Below, piece by piece: positions 24,761 through 34,890 of a DNA stretch of 64,000 nucleotides (the first letter of the stretch is position 1; each line of letters opens with the position of its first letter). This stretch comes from Sipunculus nudus. Taxonomy: Eukaryota; Annelida; Sipuncula; Golfingiida; Sipunculidae. The stretch lies in NCBI GenBank assembly GCA_026874595.1, contig CM049312.1:27769956-27833955 (forward strand), in the 5' to 3' direction. A program made the translations under genes and the position numbers. The notes beneath the pieces are model-generated. The model was not told where the DNA came from and did no database searches. It saw nothing but the letters and a program-made list of their open reading frames with translations.

Positions 24761-26605
24761 GGGAACAGGTTGATTCGTCCCCAAATCCATTTCGTTCTCG
24801 TCTCTTCGTCCAACCACTTGTTTCTCCACAGGTCCGGTTCGCCCCCAGGAATGAGGTCATCGACCTGTTCGTCCTCATATTTGCAAAAATAGTGCCAGTT
24901 CGTCCACAGTATTGAATACCTATGTCTCAACAAAACGGTATATCTGATCCCCCATACCTATGACGGGTATACATTTCAGGTATTTATTGATAAATATGAA
25001 GATTGTTTAAATGATTGAATAGTTTTTATTATATACTTTCATGAGGAGTCAGTCTGTCTGTCTGTTTGTCAGTCTACTCAATTTCTTCTGCTTGCTGGTT
25101 CTTGCGTCCTACATAACGCCATTTACAGTCCACAGTTTTGCAATAATCCTTTTGAAACTTCTACATCCTATGTCTGATTCTAAGATATCGAAAAGTATTT
25201 TACATGTTCCGGATTTGGCCGCTAGATGTCGCTGTATTTGAACCTCCATTAACATATTTTTTTGTTGCCATATCCGAAACTATAAACCTCATATGCATAA
25301 ACTATAGCTTATTTTCTGCCGCCGAGTCTTCCCCGTACCCTGGTTAAGCCATAATGTCTCCATCTTGTGCACCTTTGTCAGTATATCTGTCTGTTTGTCG
25401 GATATTGTCAGCTATCAATGTTTCCATCTTAGTATTTGTGATATATGTCGTTCGACAGGCCACAACGTTTCAACAATCGTTACACAATTGATAGAAACCT
25501 ACAGTTTGTTCTTTCTCTCCATACCTGTCATGTTTGTGAACATGAGAAAATATACATGTTCCGGTCGTGTCATATCGAAGCTCACAAAGTCATATCACGC
25601 CTGTGATTTGGTTTTGGATGGTGTGATAAATGTATATTATTTCATCCACCTCTAAATATCTTCTCCACTGCACGTGTATGACATGAATTTTTTGCACATA
25701 ATCTGTGCACCCCATGACGTCTGATATGTGTCAACGTACCCTATCCATTTGCTTGCATATTCCTCTGAAGTAATACATGTAGCTCGGTAACTGTTTAGTG
25801 CTAGCCCATATCAGTCGAACTATTATAATAGCCCGCGCGTGTGCTCGGAATATCACATATCCGGAATGTTCTTCGTGCGGGATTGTCAAATACCTACCCT
25901 CCCCCACTCGTACCAGTATAAAACGTCCTACAATGTGCCTATACTCGCTCCCCTAACGTGTAGATATTTCGTAGGATAGGTATATTCTATACGTCTTGCA
26001 AATCTTCTAATCATTGTACAGACGGACGTATTTCCGCTATCTGTGCAACCTGACCAACGTGTTGGTTAATGTACATTAATATGGGGGCGTCCGTTCTTTA
26101 AATAGGCAACAATCAGTCCGTCATCTGTTTTCATTCCTTACATTTCCGTGACTCAACGAGACGGCTCATACTCCGTCATGTCTGAGATTCCGGTGAACAA
26201 ACAGGTCAGGCGCAGGGGTTTTCAAGGTCGTTGTTTGGATAACGCTGACACATATGTCAAAAAATCCTTGTTTACCCGACGATGCACAGTCGCGTCACAG
26301 AACACATACTTGTTTTGAATATTTACAAACGCACAACACCATGCATGCCATATAATCATGACGTTGAACCATGTCAATTTCGTTTTATTGATACATATAA
26401 CACGACACATGTTTGCATGGATACCATATTGTATTGTGTTATGATACAGTACAAGGGATCCACTTTTTTTGGTCCATTAATCAACAATACATTCATGTAT
26501 ATGTCAAAACATAAACAGTAAAAAATAACATGTCAACCAGATCTATCTACGTTTTCACATTTCACAACGTCCAAACAATGACACCTTTAAATGTATCAGT
26601 ATTAA
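24761..26605. other. outer 1.8 kb of arm 1, no supported gene
   Basis: Starts with a cluster of ttcgtccac-like words (24,772-24,910). Short frames exist on both strands, but none has a domain, a TATA box at the usual spacing or a good start context. Probably non-coding or carrying small RNAs. The mate is 43,009-44,853. Confidence 0.5.
26384..26389 (-). terminator. polyadenylation signal, arm 1
   Basis: AATAAA on the minus strand, mate of the signal at 43,225-43,230. It lies about 220 bases past the 62-aa frame and is the first such hexamer downstream of the gene block. Confidence 0.45.
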
Positions 26606-26794
26606 TCAAAGATATATGATCCATAAACACGTATATATGACACGTATATATATATGAATATGCATATATTGTACAGCTTCAGTTTCTACAATCACATTAG
26701 CAACATGTGTAACACGTGTTACATTAATCCTCCCTGCGTCATCACAATTCTGTGTCGCTGTCTGTATCACTGTCTCCAAATATGTTGTTCCCAT
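26606..26794 (-). CDS. possible 62-aa protein, arm 1 copy
   Basis: Mate of 42,820-43,008; see that entry. Identical frame, with a TATA box at 26,848-26,855. Confidence 0.35.
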   Translation of the reverse strand: MGTTYLETVIQTATQNCDDAGRINVTRVTHVANVIVETEAVQYMHIHIYIRVIYTCLWIIYL

Positions 26795-26894
26795 GATGCA
26801 TAAAGGAACAAATGATCCCTTTCCGGGCTATTCAGACCAATTCCCTTTTTTTATATCCTCACCGTATGTCCCGCACCAAATGCCTGAATACTAA

Positions 26895-27080
26895 TCATGA
26901 ATAGTCCTGTGCGCTTCTGTTGAAAACAGGTTGGTCGAAAAGGTTATAAAAATTATCGTATACCTCATGGATGCGTAAAGCGATAGCGTCACCTATTTCG
27001 TGCAGTTCTTGTATGGCGGCGCGAAGGACGTATACAGCACCACGGACTATTCTGTTGTCGACCATGTCTGTGATTGACAT
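26895..27080 (-). CDS. possible 61-aa protein, arm 1 copy
   Basis: Mate of 42,534-42,719; see that entry. The TATA box is at 27,135-27,142. Confidence 0.5.
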   Translation of the reverse strand: MSITDMVDNRIVRGAVYVLRAAIQELHEIGDAIALRIHEVYDNFYNLFDQPVFNRSAQDYS

Positions 27081-27201
27081 GACGTTTACTCTTCAGTGTG
27101 TCTTTATATTGTTATATATAAAATGTTATTTATCTATTTATACCTTTTGTTGATGACGCAATTCCAGCACAGACAGGAAACGTGGTATCACACGCACCAG
27201 T

Positions 27202-28167
27202 TTAACGAAAGAGAATTTTGGATGGATTGCTGAATAAACCAGCTGACGAGTTAGAAGACGTCGTGGTGACAGTCTTGTTAAATGGCGAAACGAAAGTCGT
27301 ACTCGCGTTGAAAGGCTGACTGAATATCGGACGTGACGTTTGTGGTGAACCAAATACCGTACTCGCGTTGAAAGGCTGACTGAATATTGGACGTGAAGTT
27401 TGTGGTGAACCAAATACCAATGAAGGGAACGTCACAGCTGCGTTAGATAATGTACCCAATGTGGCACCTGCGTTCGATGATGTGTTGCGTGTCGCTTCAG
27501 TGTTGATAGGTGTACCCCAGGTGGAATTTGCATTACCAAAGGACGCATTCTGACCAAACGAAAATCCCGCCGTAGATTTACCATCACTAGCGAAGTTAAA
27601 TGCAGGCGTAGTCTCTGGTTTATTTTCAGGTACGCGTGCCGGGCTATCAGCTACCCCTGGTTTTTTATCCAGTCTCATCGCCACGCAAATGTTTCCGATG
27701 TATTGTCCATCCACGGGGAACTGACTGAATCCATCCCCATCTAAAATCCTCATTTCCACGTTACGCTTTTGGCACAGTTTTTGTGGCAGTAGTGCGATCA
27801 AGCGTGCTTTGATTAACTCTTGGGTGCTGGTGTCTTTTCGGGCGGCTCGGACCATGTCAGCCACAGTTGTGTTATTGCACACGAGTATCCGTTCGTCTTG
27901 GTAGTTGTACCTCACGGCGGGTGTCCCAACCAAAGGTTTGTCACCTCCATTACTCACGGGTACAATAACATCTGGCATGTGGCGGGGCTCGGCGTATACG
28001 AGAAACACGAAGAACTGGTCATCGCAAGATAGCCATTTCATGTATTTAGCCTTGTAATAACAATCCTCCATTGTATAATAAAACGATGACAGTCCTGCAT
28101 TAACGACCATGTGTAACGTCGTTTCTTGTGGCACGGCCACGTTGTGCTCTTGAGTATCGTTTGCCAT
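27202..28167 (-). CDS. FG-repeat protein, arm 1 copy (321 aa)
   Basis: Mate of 41,444-42,412. It is one residue shorter because the first ATG of arm 2 reads ATA here (28,168 difference), so translation starts at the second ATG. This supports 28,167 as the true start in both copies. One other change (27,449) gives Leu where arm 2 has Ser in the low-complexity region. The TATA box is at 28,207-28,215. See the arm 2 entry for the description. Confidence 0.85.
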   Translation of the reverse strand: MANDTQEHNVAVPQETTLHMVVNAGLSSFYYTMEDCYYKAKYMKWLSCDDQFFVFLVYAEPRHMPDVIVPVSNGGDKPLVGTPAVRYNYQDERILVCNNTTVADMVRAARKDTSTQELIKARLIALLPQKLCQKRNVEMRILDGDGFSQFPVDGQYIGNICVAMRLDKKPGVADSPARVPENKPETTPAFNFASDGKSTAGFSFGQNASFGNANSTWGTPINTEATRNTSSNAGATLGTLSNAAVTFPSLVFGSPQTSRPIFSQPFNASTVFGSPQTSRPIFSQPFNASTTFVSPFNKTVTTTSSNSSAGLFSNPSKILFR

Positions 28168-28344
28168 TATGTTGCCAACTGTCTAGACTGTAGACAAACG
28201 CACCATTATTATATATTTCTTACGCAGGCACGTGATCGGTATTGACAAATAGTTTAGTGTCACATGAACCCAATATTTGATAAACAGATTGTAAAGAAAA
28301 CAACATGTATTACTGGGATTTAAGGCATTTATAAAGATCGTCTG

Positions 28345-28352
28345 TGACGTCA
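28345..28352. promoter_or_regulatory. CRE-type palindrome TGACGTCA, arm 1
   Basis: A perfect cAMP-response-element octamer between the FG-protein promoter and the tRNA-Asn gene. It is repeated at 41,262-41,269 and, with the tRNA segment, at 49,881-49,888. Confidence 0.5.
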
Positions 28353-28431
28353 CACTTTCCATCAGCCAATCAAATCAAGGAATAGTACCTGTTCATGATA
28401 ACAGAAGAAACTCATGTACAAAAAGCATGTA

Positions 28432-28505
28432 GTCCCTGTGGCGCAATCGGTTAGCGCGTCCGGCTGTTAATCGGGAGGTTGGTGGTTCGAACCCACCCAG
28501 GGACG
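28432..28505 (+). tRNA. tRNA-Asn (GTT), arm 1
   Basis: A 74-nt cloverleaf. The acceptor stem GTCCCTG pairs with CAGGGAC, the discriminator is G, and the D arm has the A box (tggcgcaatcggttagcgc). The anticodon loop CTGTTAA gives anticodon GTT, and the T arm has ggttcgaaccc. The anticodon stem holds two G-T wobbles. No CCA is encoded, as is usual in eukaryotes. It starts 11 bases past the end of the 409-aa gene and on the opposite strand. It closely resembles animal tRNA-Asn and was probably captured from a host. Confidence 0.92.
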
Positions 28506-28516
28506 TTATACATGTT

Positions 28517-29746
28517 TTATGTCCCTATGCCACCCGTTCCTGTTTTTCTTCGTCCAGAGTCTTGCCTGCGAACAAACGGGGAGTAAGGGCACATGGTGCC
28601 AGACAGGTCCCTGAGTGGGTAGTCTTCGATAATGTACCCAAGCAACTTTGAAACCTGCCAAGCCGCCAACGATATCGTTGTCGCAGTGTCGGTTTGTATC
28701 TTAGCAACGTACCCGCAGGCTCCGACATCAACATGTTTTAAAGACCCGTAAAACGTGACTGTCCCATCAGGATGCATTGACAAGTGCAAAACATGGTCAT
28801 CGTCACAAACCCACCGTTCATAGAGAAACATTGCGGTGACGCTGCGGTTTTCTCGTTGAGCAATCAACAGCAAAGCGTTGAGATTGCTACTCAGAAATTC
28901 GTCCTCAAACATGACTAGCATACCCGGCACGTTTAACACATTGTGACTTTCTGTCTCACATTCGTAACTTTCACGGGCACCCGTCTTCGCCTGTCGCACT
29001 GCCTGTTCTCCTACCATCTTGTGTTCACAAGACACAGCAGGAGGCCTCCATGGCGTGCAGATAAAGCATACTTTCTGGTAATCGGATATCACGTTATCCA
29101 GAAGCTGGCACAGTTCCACTGTTGTCAGGGAGATCGCGGTTTCGTGGTCAACCACAACGTCTCCCTTAAATGATTCGTTGTTCTTGTCTAAGCGCGCGTG
29201 GAACGAGACTGTACCAAATGTGTCCATTGTGATATGCACAGATTCACCAAGTCCCTCATCAATGTCGTATATCCAGCCTGTAACACTGCCGCCTACTTTT
29301 AGGGCCTCATTGAGTAACAGGTCTAAATATTTGGCAAGTTTTTTCCACACGAAAACCCAACCTCCGACGTGTACGTGCTCTGTGCCTTGTTCCAAAATTA
29401 CAGTATCGCCTCGGACGGCCCACGGCCTCCATTTGAAACATTTGCCCTGCCCTATTTGATATGTTATAACCTTTGCGAACTGTTCCGTCAGTTCCGTCTC
29501 GTCACACGTGGGGCAGTACCACTTGAATGTGACACGGTCGTCGGGGACTGTAATGCCCGGAGATGTTTGACATTTCTGGCACGCTCTCACAAGTATGCGT
29601 TCTCGCCATTGCAATCCCATCTCTCGCAACCTGTCCTGAAAGTACATCCCGTCTGACGGTTCGTATCTCCCCGGGTTGCGGGGCCGACCTGCGTCAGGAC
29701 TCGGGATCTCCGGGGAACTGCATCGGTCTCCACATGTATTCCCCAT
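28517..29746 (-). CDS. zinc-ribbon family protein, 409 aa, arm 1 copy
   Basis: Mate of 39,868-41,097 with an identical protein. The TATA box is at 29,777-29,785. See the arm 2 entry. Confidence 0.88.
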   Translation of the reverse strand: MGNTCGDRCSSPEIPSPDAGRPRNPGRYEPSDGMYFQDRLREMGLQWRERILVRACQKCQTSPGITVPDDRVTFKWYCPTCDETELTEQFAKVITYQIGQGKCFKWRPWAVRGDTVILEQGTEHVHVGGWVFVWKKLAKYLDLLLNEALKVGGSVTGWIYDIDEGLGESVHITMDTFGTVSFHARLDKNNESFKGDVVVDHETAISLTTVELCQLLDNVISDYQKVCFICTPWRPPAVSCEHKMVGEQAVRQAKTGARESYECETESHNVLNVPGMLVMFEDEFLSSNLNALLLIAQRENRSVTAMFLYERWVCDDDHVLHLSMHPDGTVTFYGSLKHVDVGACGYVAKIQTDTATTISLAAWQVSKLLGYIIEDYPLRDLSGTMCPYSPFVRRQDSGRRKTGTGGIGT

Positions 29747-30025
29747 CTTGTCTGAACGGCTGTGCCTGGAACGCCGTTTTATATACGTACAGTCTCCTCA
29801 GCAACCAGCACCTCCCTCCCCCCCCCTTTGATCTCCCTGTGTGTCTGTTATTGTACGTGCCCCGTGTATCACCAGAACAGCGGGTGGCATGACGGATATA
29901 TGTATATGTACAAACGTGTACGGTACCTGCAGGTTTCGATAACACGTCCGGTGTACGAGATCATATGACTACATTCCGCGTTTTCAACTGGCCTCATCCA
30001 TTTGCCCTTCTTCGTCTTCTTCAGC

Positions 30026-31558
30026 CTAAGTGTTCTCAGAAAACAACCGAGGGTAGGTGTACATCGTACCCGACAAATCTTTCGGCGGGTAGTTACTGAT
30101 CACACACTCGAGTAATGATACAACATCCCATGCCTTGAGCGGTATCGCATTCAAAGTGTCGGTTTGTATCATCGTCTGTATCTCGTCGCGGAAGTTGAAA
30201 TACAGCGTTTCCAAAGGTCCATAAAACGTTACGGTACCGTCTGGGTCCATCGAGATGTGAAGGTCGTGCACTTGATCATGGTTTATCCGATTATAGCGGA
30301 ACACTGCGTTCATACGACAGTTTTCCTTTTGAGCGGCCAGGAGCAAAACGTCTAAATCACCGGTCAGAATATTATCCTCCAACATGGCGAGCATTCCTGG
30401 TACTTGTACCTCGTCTTCTGTTACGAGCGTGACTTTGTCTTTGAAACGCAGATACGGTTTCCATCTAAGGTGTATCCACCAATCCCAGGGGGGTTTGCAG
30501 TATACCCAAATCGAGGTGTCGGTGCCATGCGGTAGGAAGCCGATTGTTCTCTCACGTGTGAACAGATACTCCAACTCACTCTGGTCGCATATAGGGCAGT
30601 ATTCCTGTACGCCATCAAACACATTTTCATAATCCGGGTTGCACGTCTTGCAGGGAATCACTATCATCTTCTCGCGGTCGTAAAACATATCATACCCTCG
30701 TACATTATCTCGAAAGAACATGCCGTCAGAAGGTACGACACCGTCTGATGGTCCGCCCTCACTGTCAACACCAGCTTCAGTAGTATCACCCGTGTTCGCG
30801 TGGGCATGCTGCCCTGGGGATTCCGTCACTGTGTCTACGATGTTGTCATAAGACACCGCCAGAGGTTTCTTGCCGTAAATGACTACATCCTGGTAATCGG
30901 TGATCACGTGCTCCAACAGTTTGAACAGTACTTCTGTCGTCAGCGATATCGCTTTCTCCTTGTGGACCGCCACCTGCATGGTGAAACACGCGTCTTCCTT
31001 GTTAATGCGGTCGAAGAATGACACAGTGCCATACGGGTCCATCTGGATATGCAAGGACTCACAGATACCCTGAAAACGTGGGTATATCCAACCGGTCACG
31101 CTGCGGTTCGCTTTTTGAGCCTCGCATAGAATCATGTCGAGATGTTCAACCAGTGCCCGCAACACGGAACCGAAGCCTTCCACGTGGATTGTCTTGTCTC
31201 CGTGTCGAAACAACACTGTATCTTCTGGACGTAACAACGGTCTCCACCTAAACGTTATCCCTTGCCCCAAATCGTAGGTTTTCTCGTTTGTGAACAGTGC
31301 CATCACTTCTGTCTCTTGACACGTGGGGCAATATATCCTTGCATGGTCGTGGTTGGGACGGTACAGGTAATCGTCTGCACACATTGAGCATTTGTCTACA
31401 ATTATGTGTTGTTCCCGCCACCTGACTCCCCTTTGTCGTAACACTTTACCAAAGAAAGCCCCGCCGGATGGCGCGAAACGGTAAGTGTTACCCGGAGGAC
31501 CAGTGAAAATACTGATAACCTCCTGGCGATGGCGTGTGTCTGCACGGAGGCCCCCCAT
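30026..31558 (-). CDS. zinc-ribbon family protein, 510 aa, arm 1 copy
   Basis: Mate of 38,051-39,583 with an identical protein. The TATA box is at 31,589-31,596, so the longer frame from 31,615 would start upstream of the promoter and is not used. See the arm 2 entry. Confidence 0.88.
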   Translation of the reverse strand: MGGLRADTRHRQEVISIFTGPPGNTYRFAPSGGAFFGKVLRQRGVRWREQHIIVDKCSMCADDYLYRPNHDHARIYCPTCQETEVMALFTNEKTYDLGQGITFRWRPLLRPEDTVLFRHGDKTIHVEGFGSVLRALVEHLDMILCEAQKANRSVTGWIYPRFQGICESLHIQMDPYGTVSFFDRINKEDACFTMQVAVHKEKAISLTTEVLFKLLEHVITDYQDVVIYGKKPLAVSYDNIVDTVTESPGQHAHANTGDTTEAGVDSEGGPSDGVVPSDGMFFRDNVRGYDMFYDREKMIVIPCKTCNPDYENVFDGVQEYCPICDQSELEYLFTRERTIGFLPHGTDTSIWVYCKPPWDWWIHLRWKPYLRFKDKVTLVTEDEVQVPGMLAMLEDNILTGDLDVLLLAAQKENCRMNAVFRYNRINHDQVHDLHISMDPDGTVTFYGPLETLYFNFRDEIQTMIQTDTLNAIPLKAWDVVSLLECVISNYPPKDLSGTMYTYPRLFSENT

Positions 31559-31864
31559 CGTATATGCCCAGCGATGCCTGGGACAGCGTTTATAAACGTG
31601 GCGTCTCCTCAACAACCCGCTCCACTCTCCAACTCAACATCACTGTCCCGCCGTCACTAAATATATAGACCTCGTCATTTGTGAGTCACGTGCTCCAGAG
31701 TTGTTCCACATAACCTGCTGACACATGTGGTTCACGACACGTCTCAGATTACGCAAGGCCTCTCCTTCACCTCCGATGAACCGTCTGCCGCATGCTGCGT
31801 TACATATTCCGTGTACACAAACGTGTACAGTACATACTGGTTCCGATATGACTTCCCCCCGTGA

Positions 31865-33496
31865 TTAATGGTCCTCATTCATCTCCTCATCATCATCGTC
31901 AGTATCGTCATCATCATCGTCAGTATCGTCATCATCCATCTGCTCTTCTTCGTCCGATTCAGCCTGTTCCCGAGGATAAGTGTACATCGCACCCGACAAG
32001 TCTCTCGGCGGGTACAACCTGATCACTGTGTTAAGTAATGATACAACATCCCATGCCTTGATCGATAGCGCATTTAAAATGTCGGTTTGTATGGTCTCCT
32101 GTACCCCGCCGGTGTCGATGATATACCGCGTTACCAAAGGTCCATAAAACGTTACCGTACCGTCCGGGTCCATCGAGAGTTGAAGTTCGTGCATTTGATC
32201 ATGGTTTATCTGTTTATAGCGGAACAGTGCGTTTATACGACAGTTTTCCTTTTGAGCGGCCAGGGGCAAAACGTCCAAATCGCCGGTCAGAATATTATCC
32301 TCCAGCATGGCGAGCATTCCCTGTACGTGTACATCTTTGTTCTGTCCTGTCAACCTTACCTTGCCCTGAAAACGCTTGTACCGTATCCAGTTGAGGTATA
32401 GCAAATCAGATACGGGGGTGCCATACGGTTGGAAGTTGAAGCGTTCCTCAATTGTGAACAGATAGTCCAAGAAACTCCTGTCGCATTTAGGGCAGTATTC
32501 CTGTACGCCATCACACACAGGTTCGTAATCCACGTTGCACATCTCGCATTGTTTCACTATCATATCCTCGCGGTCGTAAAGCATGCCATGCCCTCGTACA
32601 TGACCTCGAAAGAACCTGCCGTCAGAAGGCACGACACCGTCTGATGGTCCGACCTCACTGTCAACACCAGCTTCAGTAGTATCACCCGTGTTCGCGTGGG
32701 CATGCTGCACTGGGGATTCCGTCACTGCGTCTACAGTGTTGTCATAAGACACCGGCGGAGGTTCCCAGTTGTAAATGGTTACATCCTGGTAATCGGTGAT
32801 CACGTGCTCCAACAGTTTGAACAGTACTTCTGTCGTCAGCGATATCGCCTTATCCCTGTGGGCCGCCACCTGCATTGTGAAGCGCGCGTTGTCCTTGTTA
32901 ATGCGGTCGTAGAATGACACAGTGCCATAAGGGTCCATCTGGATATGCAAGGACTTACATATACCGAGATACATTGGGTATATCCAACCGGTCACGCTGC
33001 GGTTAACCTTTTGAGCCTCAGATAGCATCCTGTCGAGAGTTACTACCAGAGTCAACCGCAACAGGGAACCGAAGCCTTCCACGTGGATTGTCTTGTCTCC
33101 GTGTCGAAACAACACTGTATCTTCTGGACGTAACAACGGTCTCCACATAAACGTTATCCCTTGCCCCAAATCGTAGGTTTTCTCGTTTGTGAACAGTGCC
33201 ATCACTTCTGTCTCTTGACACGTGGGGCAATATTTCCGTTCCGGGACGTGTTGGGGATGGTAATTGGGATGGTAATGGTAATCGTGTATATAGTCTGAAT
33301 CGTCTCCATTGTCTGCACACATTGAGCATTCGTCTACAACTATGTGTTCTTCTCGCCACGTCACTCCCCTCTGTCGTAACCTGTTAGAAAAGAAATTCCC
33401 ATCGGAAGGCATAAAACGGTAACTGTTACCCGGTGGACCAGTGAAAAGACTGAGGACATCCTGGCGATGGCGTGTGTATGCTAGGCGATCCCCCAT
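31865..33496 (-). CDS. zinc-ribbon family protein, 543 aa, arm 1 copy
   Basis: Mate of 36,113-37,744. One amino acid differs, with Pro in this arm where arm 2 has Leu (base 32,265), inside the conserved LLLAAQ helix of the second module. Leu is found in the 510-aa relative and LLLIAQ in the 409-aa one, so the Pro copy looks like the mutated one. See the arm 2 entry. Confidence 0.88.
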   Translation of the reverse strand: MGDRLAYTRHRQDVLSLFTGPPGNSYRFMPSDGNFFSNRLRQRGVTWREEHIVVDECSMCADNGDDSDYIHDYHYHPNYHPQHVPERKYCPTCQETEVMALFTNEKTYDLGQGITFMWRPLLRPEDTVLFRHGDKTIHVEGFGSLLRLTLVVTLDRMLSEAQKVNRSVTGWIYPMYLGICKSLHIQMDPYGTVSFYDRINKDNARFTMQVAAHRDKAISLTTEVLFKLLEHVITDYQDVTIYNWEPPPVSYDNTVDAVTESPVQHAHANTGDTTEAGVDSEVGPSDGVVPSDGRFFRGHVRGHGMLYDREDMIVKQCEMCNVDYEPVCDGVQEYCPKCDRSFLDYLFTIEERFNFQPYGTPVSDLLYLNWIRYKRFQGKVRLTGQNKDVHVQGMLAMLEDNILTGDLDVLPLAAQKENCRINALFRYKQINHDQMHELQLSMDPDGTVTFYGPLVTRYIIDTGGVQETIQTDILNALSIKAWDVVSLLNTVIRLYPPRDLSGAMYTYPREQAESDEEEQMDDDDTDDDDDDTDDDDEEMNEDH

Positions 33497-33743
33497 CGTG
33501 TATGTTGGGCGCTGCCTGGCCCGTTAACAATTAACGGTCGATCACGCAGAGCCTGACACCAGACCGTGGATACTTGTTAACCCAAATAATGTTACATATA
33601 TGAGACACGGCAGGGCTTGAATGACATGTGTGAGTCACGTGTGCCCACATAGTTCATAAGAAATACGATGACGCATTCCTTGTTTTTTTGTTTCGTGTCC
33701 CTTTTATTACATAAGTGTCATAATGTCCGGGTCTGATGTGAAA

Positions 33744-33854
33744 GTCCTCGTGGCGTAACGGGCTAATTCAAACTTTCCTACCTGGACCAATAGTTTGTAC
33801 TTGCAGTTCCGGCAAGGTTAAGTTCGGATCCGGGTTCGAATCCCGGCGGTGACA
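33744..33854 (+). tRNA. tRNA-like sequence of unresolved identity, arm 1
   Basis: The 5' GTCCTCG can pair with the 3' CGGTGAC (one mismatch, one wobble). A perfect T arm reads ccgggttcgaatcccgg, and the 5' part tggcgtaacgg resembles an A box. The total of 111 nt is too long for a plain tRNA. A hairpin cttgc-agttccg-gcaag could be an anticodon arm, but its loop lacks the usual T33. It may be an intron-containing tRNA, a tRNA-like small RNA, or a decayed gene. The mate is 35,755-35,865. Confidence 0.45.
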
Positions 33855-34718
33855 TTCACTTTTGTCTAATATATATTTCATATACGTGTGTGTCGGTTGA
33901 AATTAATGTTTATGAGGTAAATATACAAAACATCCCTCACGTATCTGCAAGATCAACAACAGATATTTCGTGGTGTTACGATTATGTATATAATACATAA
34001 TAATATGTAAATATATATATATATATACATATCTCATTGTGTTCAGATGACAACAGATAAGGCGACCCTGGACGAACCCGAGTTCACACGACTCATCAAT
34101 ACGTGTTATCCAACCGTCACTTCCTGTCGTCTGACCCCATGTTACCCGGCACTTCCGTTCACGACCCTTCACACTTCCTCACTTCCGGTCCAACACCACC
34201 CTACGTACCCGCACCGGAAGTCCCATTTACTCAATGGTTAAGCGTGACCCCAAAGTGTGACCCCGATCACGACTGCCGGGTGTAAAGCAGACTTCCGGTA
34301 CATGCGCTGTTAGTTCATTGGTCAGATCAGGTCACGTGGTGTGCATTCAATCCGCCCATTGGTCATGTCTCATTCACAACAATCAAACACGCGCTGTCCA
34401 CGTGGTCTATTGCATCATCCCCGACCCATTCGTCCACACATTTCAAACCTGTTTTTAAACCTTTTTCTCTCACGTTTTCTTCCGGATTGGCATCATATCC
34501 CACTTTACTCACATAACTGGACAATTATGCAAGATTTCACCATCATCGCCTTATTAACATCACTACAACAACTCATTTAAATCCTGAAGCGGTGCACAAC
34601 CGGAAGTACTATTCTACCGGAAGTTGGGCACACCCGCACCCGGCACTTCGACCCTCGACGCTTCGCCATGAATAAATTAGTGTGTGCGATTTCCGGCCCG
34701 CGTGCCGGGGAGGGTGGT
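33855..34718. promoter_or_regulatory. ETS-type site cluster near the palindrome centre, arm 1
   Basis: No supported gene. Between about 34,119 and 34,630 the cores CTTCC/GGAAG occur at least nine times, most as the full ACTTCCGG or CCGGAAGT (for example near 34,149, 34,180, 34,213, 34,290, 34,602 and 34,618). This is the consensus of ETS factors such as GABP. Short open frames here have no TATA box or domain. A TA microsatellite lies at 34,011-34,027. Confidence 0.5.
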
Positions 34719-34890
34719 GTGTGTGCGATTTCCGGCCCGCGTGCCGGGGAGGGTGGTGTATGTGTGTGAGCGATGATAAGGGTGGTTGATTTTTTACCCC
34801 CCCCCCCCCGGGTAAAAATTTTCAAGATGGTGGATGGATGTGTGTGTAAGGAGAGCGTTGATTGGTTGGGGGGATGTAAGAAAGGATTTG
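34719..34890. other. 172-bp centre of the large palindrome
   Basis: The unique centre holds a second copy of the 35-bp GC-rich word at the arm end (gtgcgatttccggcccgcg onward, 34,728-34,762), making a direct repeat. It also has a small inverted repeat around a C run: ttttttaccc, then a C tract, then gggtaaaaatttt (about 34,786-34,822). Poly-C/G next to T- or A-rich blocks recalls herpesvirus cleavage-packaging (pac) signals. That reading is a guess. Confidence 0.6.

Larger units (their letters stand above)
24761..34718. repeat. large inverted repeat, arm 1 (9,958 bp)
   Basis: Reverse complement of 34,891-44,853. Mate positions sum to 69,609 in the inner part and to 69,614 outside a G/C-run length difference near 29,820 and 39,790. 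By eye I see only four substitutions: 27,449/42,165, 28,168/41,446, 32,265/37,344 and 34,220/35,389. The arm carries six minus-strand genes or candidates and two plus-strand tRNA or tRNA-like genes. Confidence 0.97.

Noticed and set aside
27138..27413. 91-aa frame with a repeated VHHK pattern
   Set aside because: Shadow of the FG-repeat region of the 321-aa gene in another frame.
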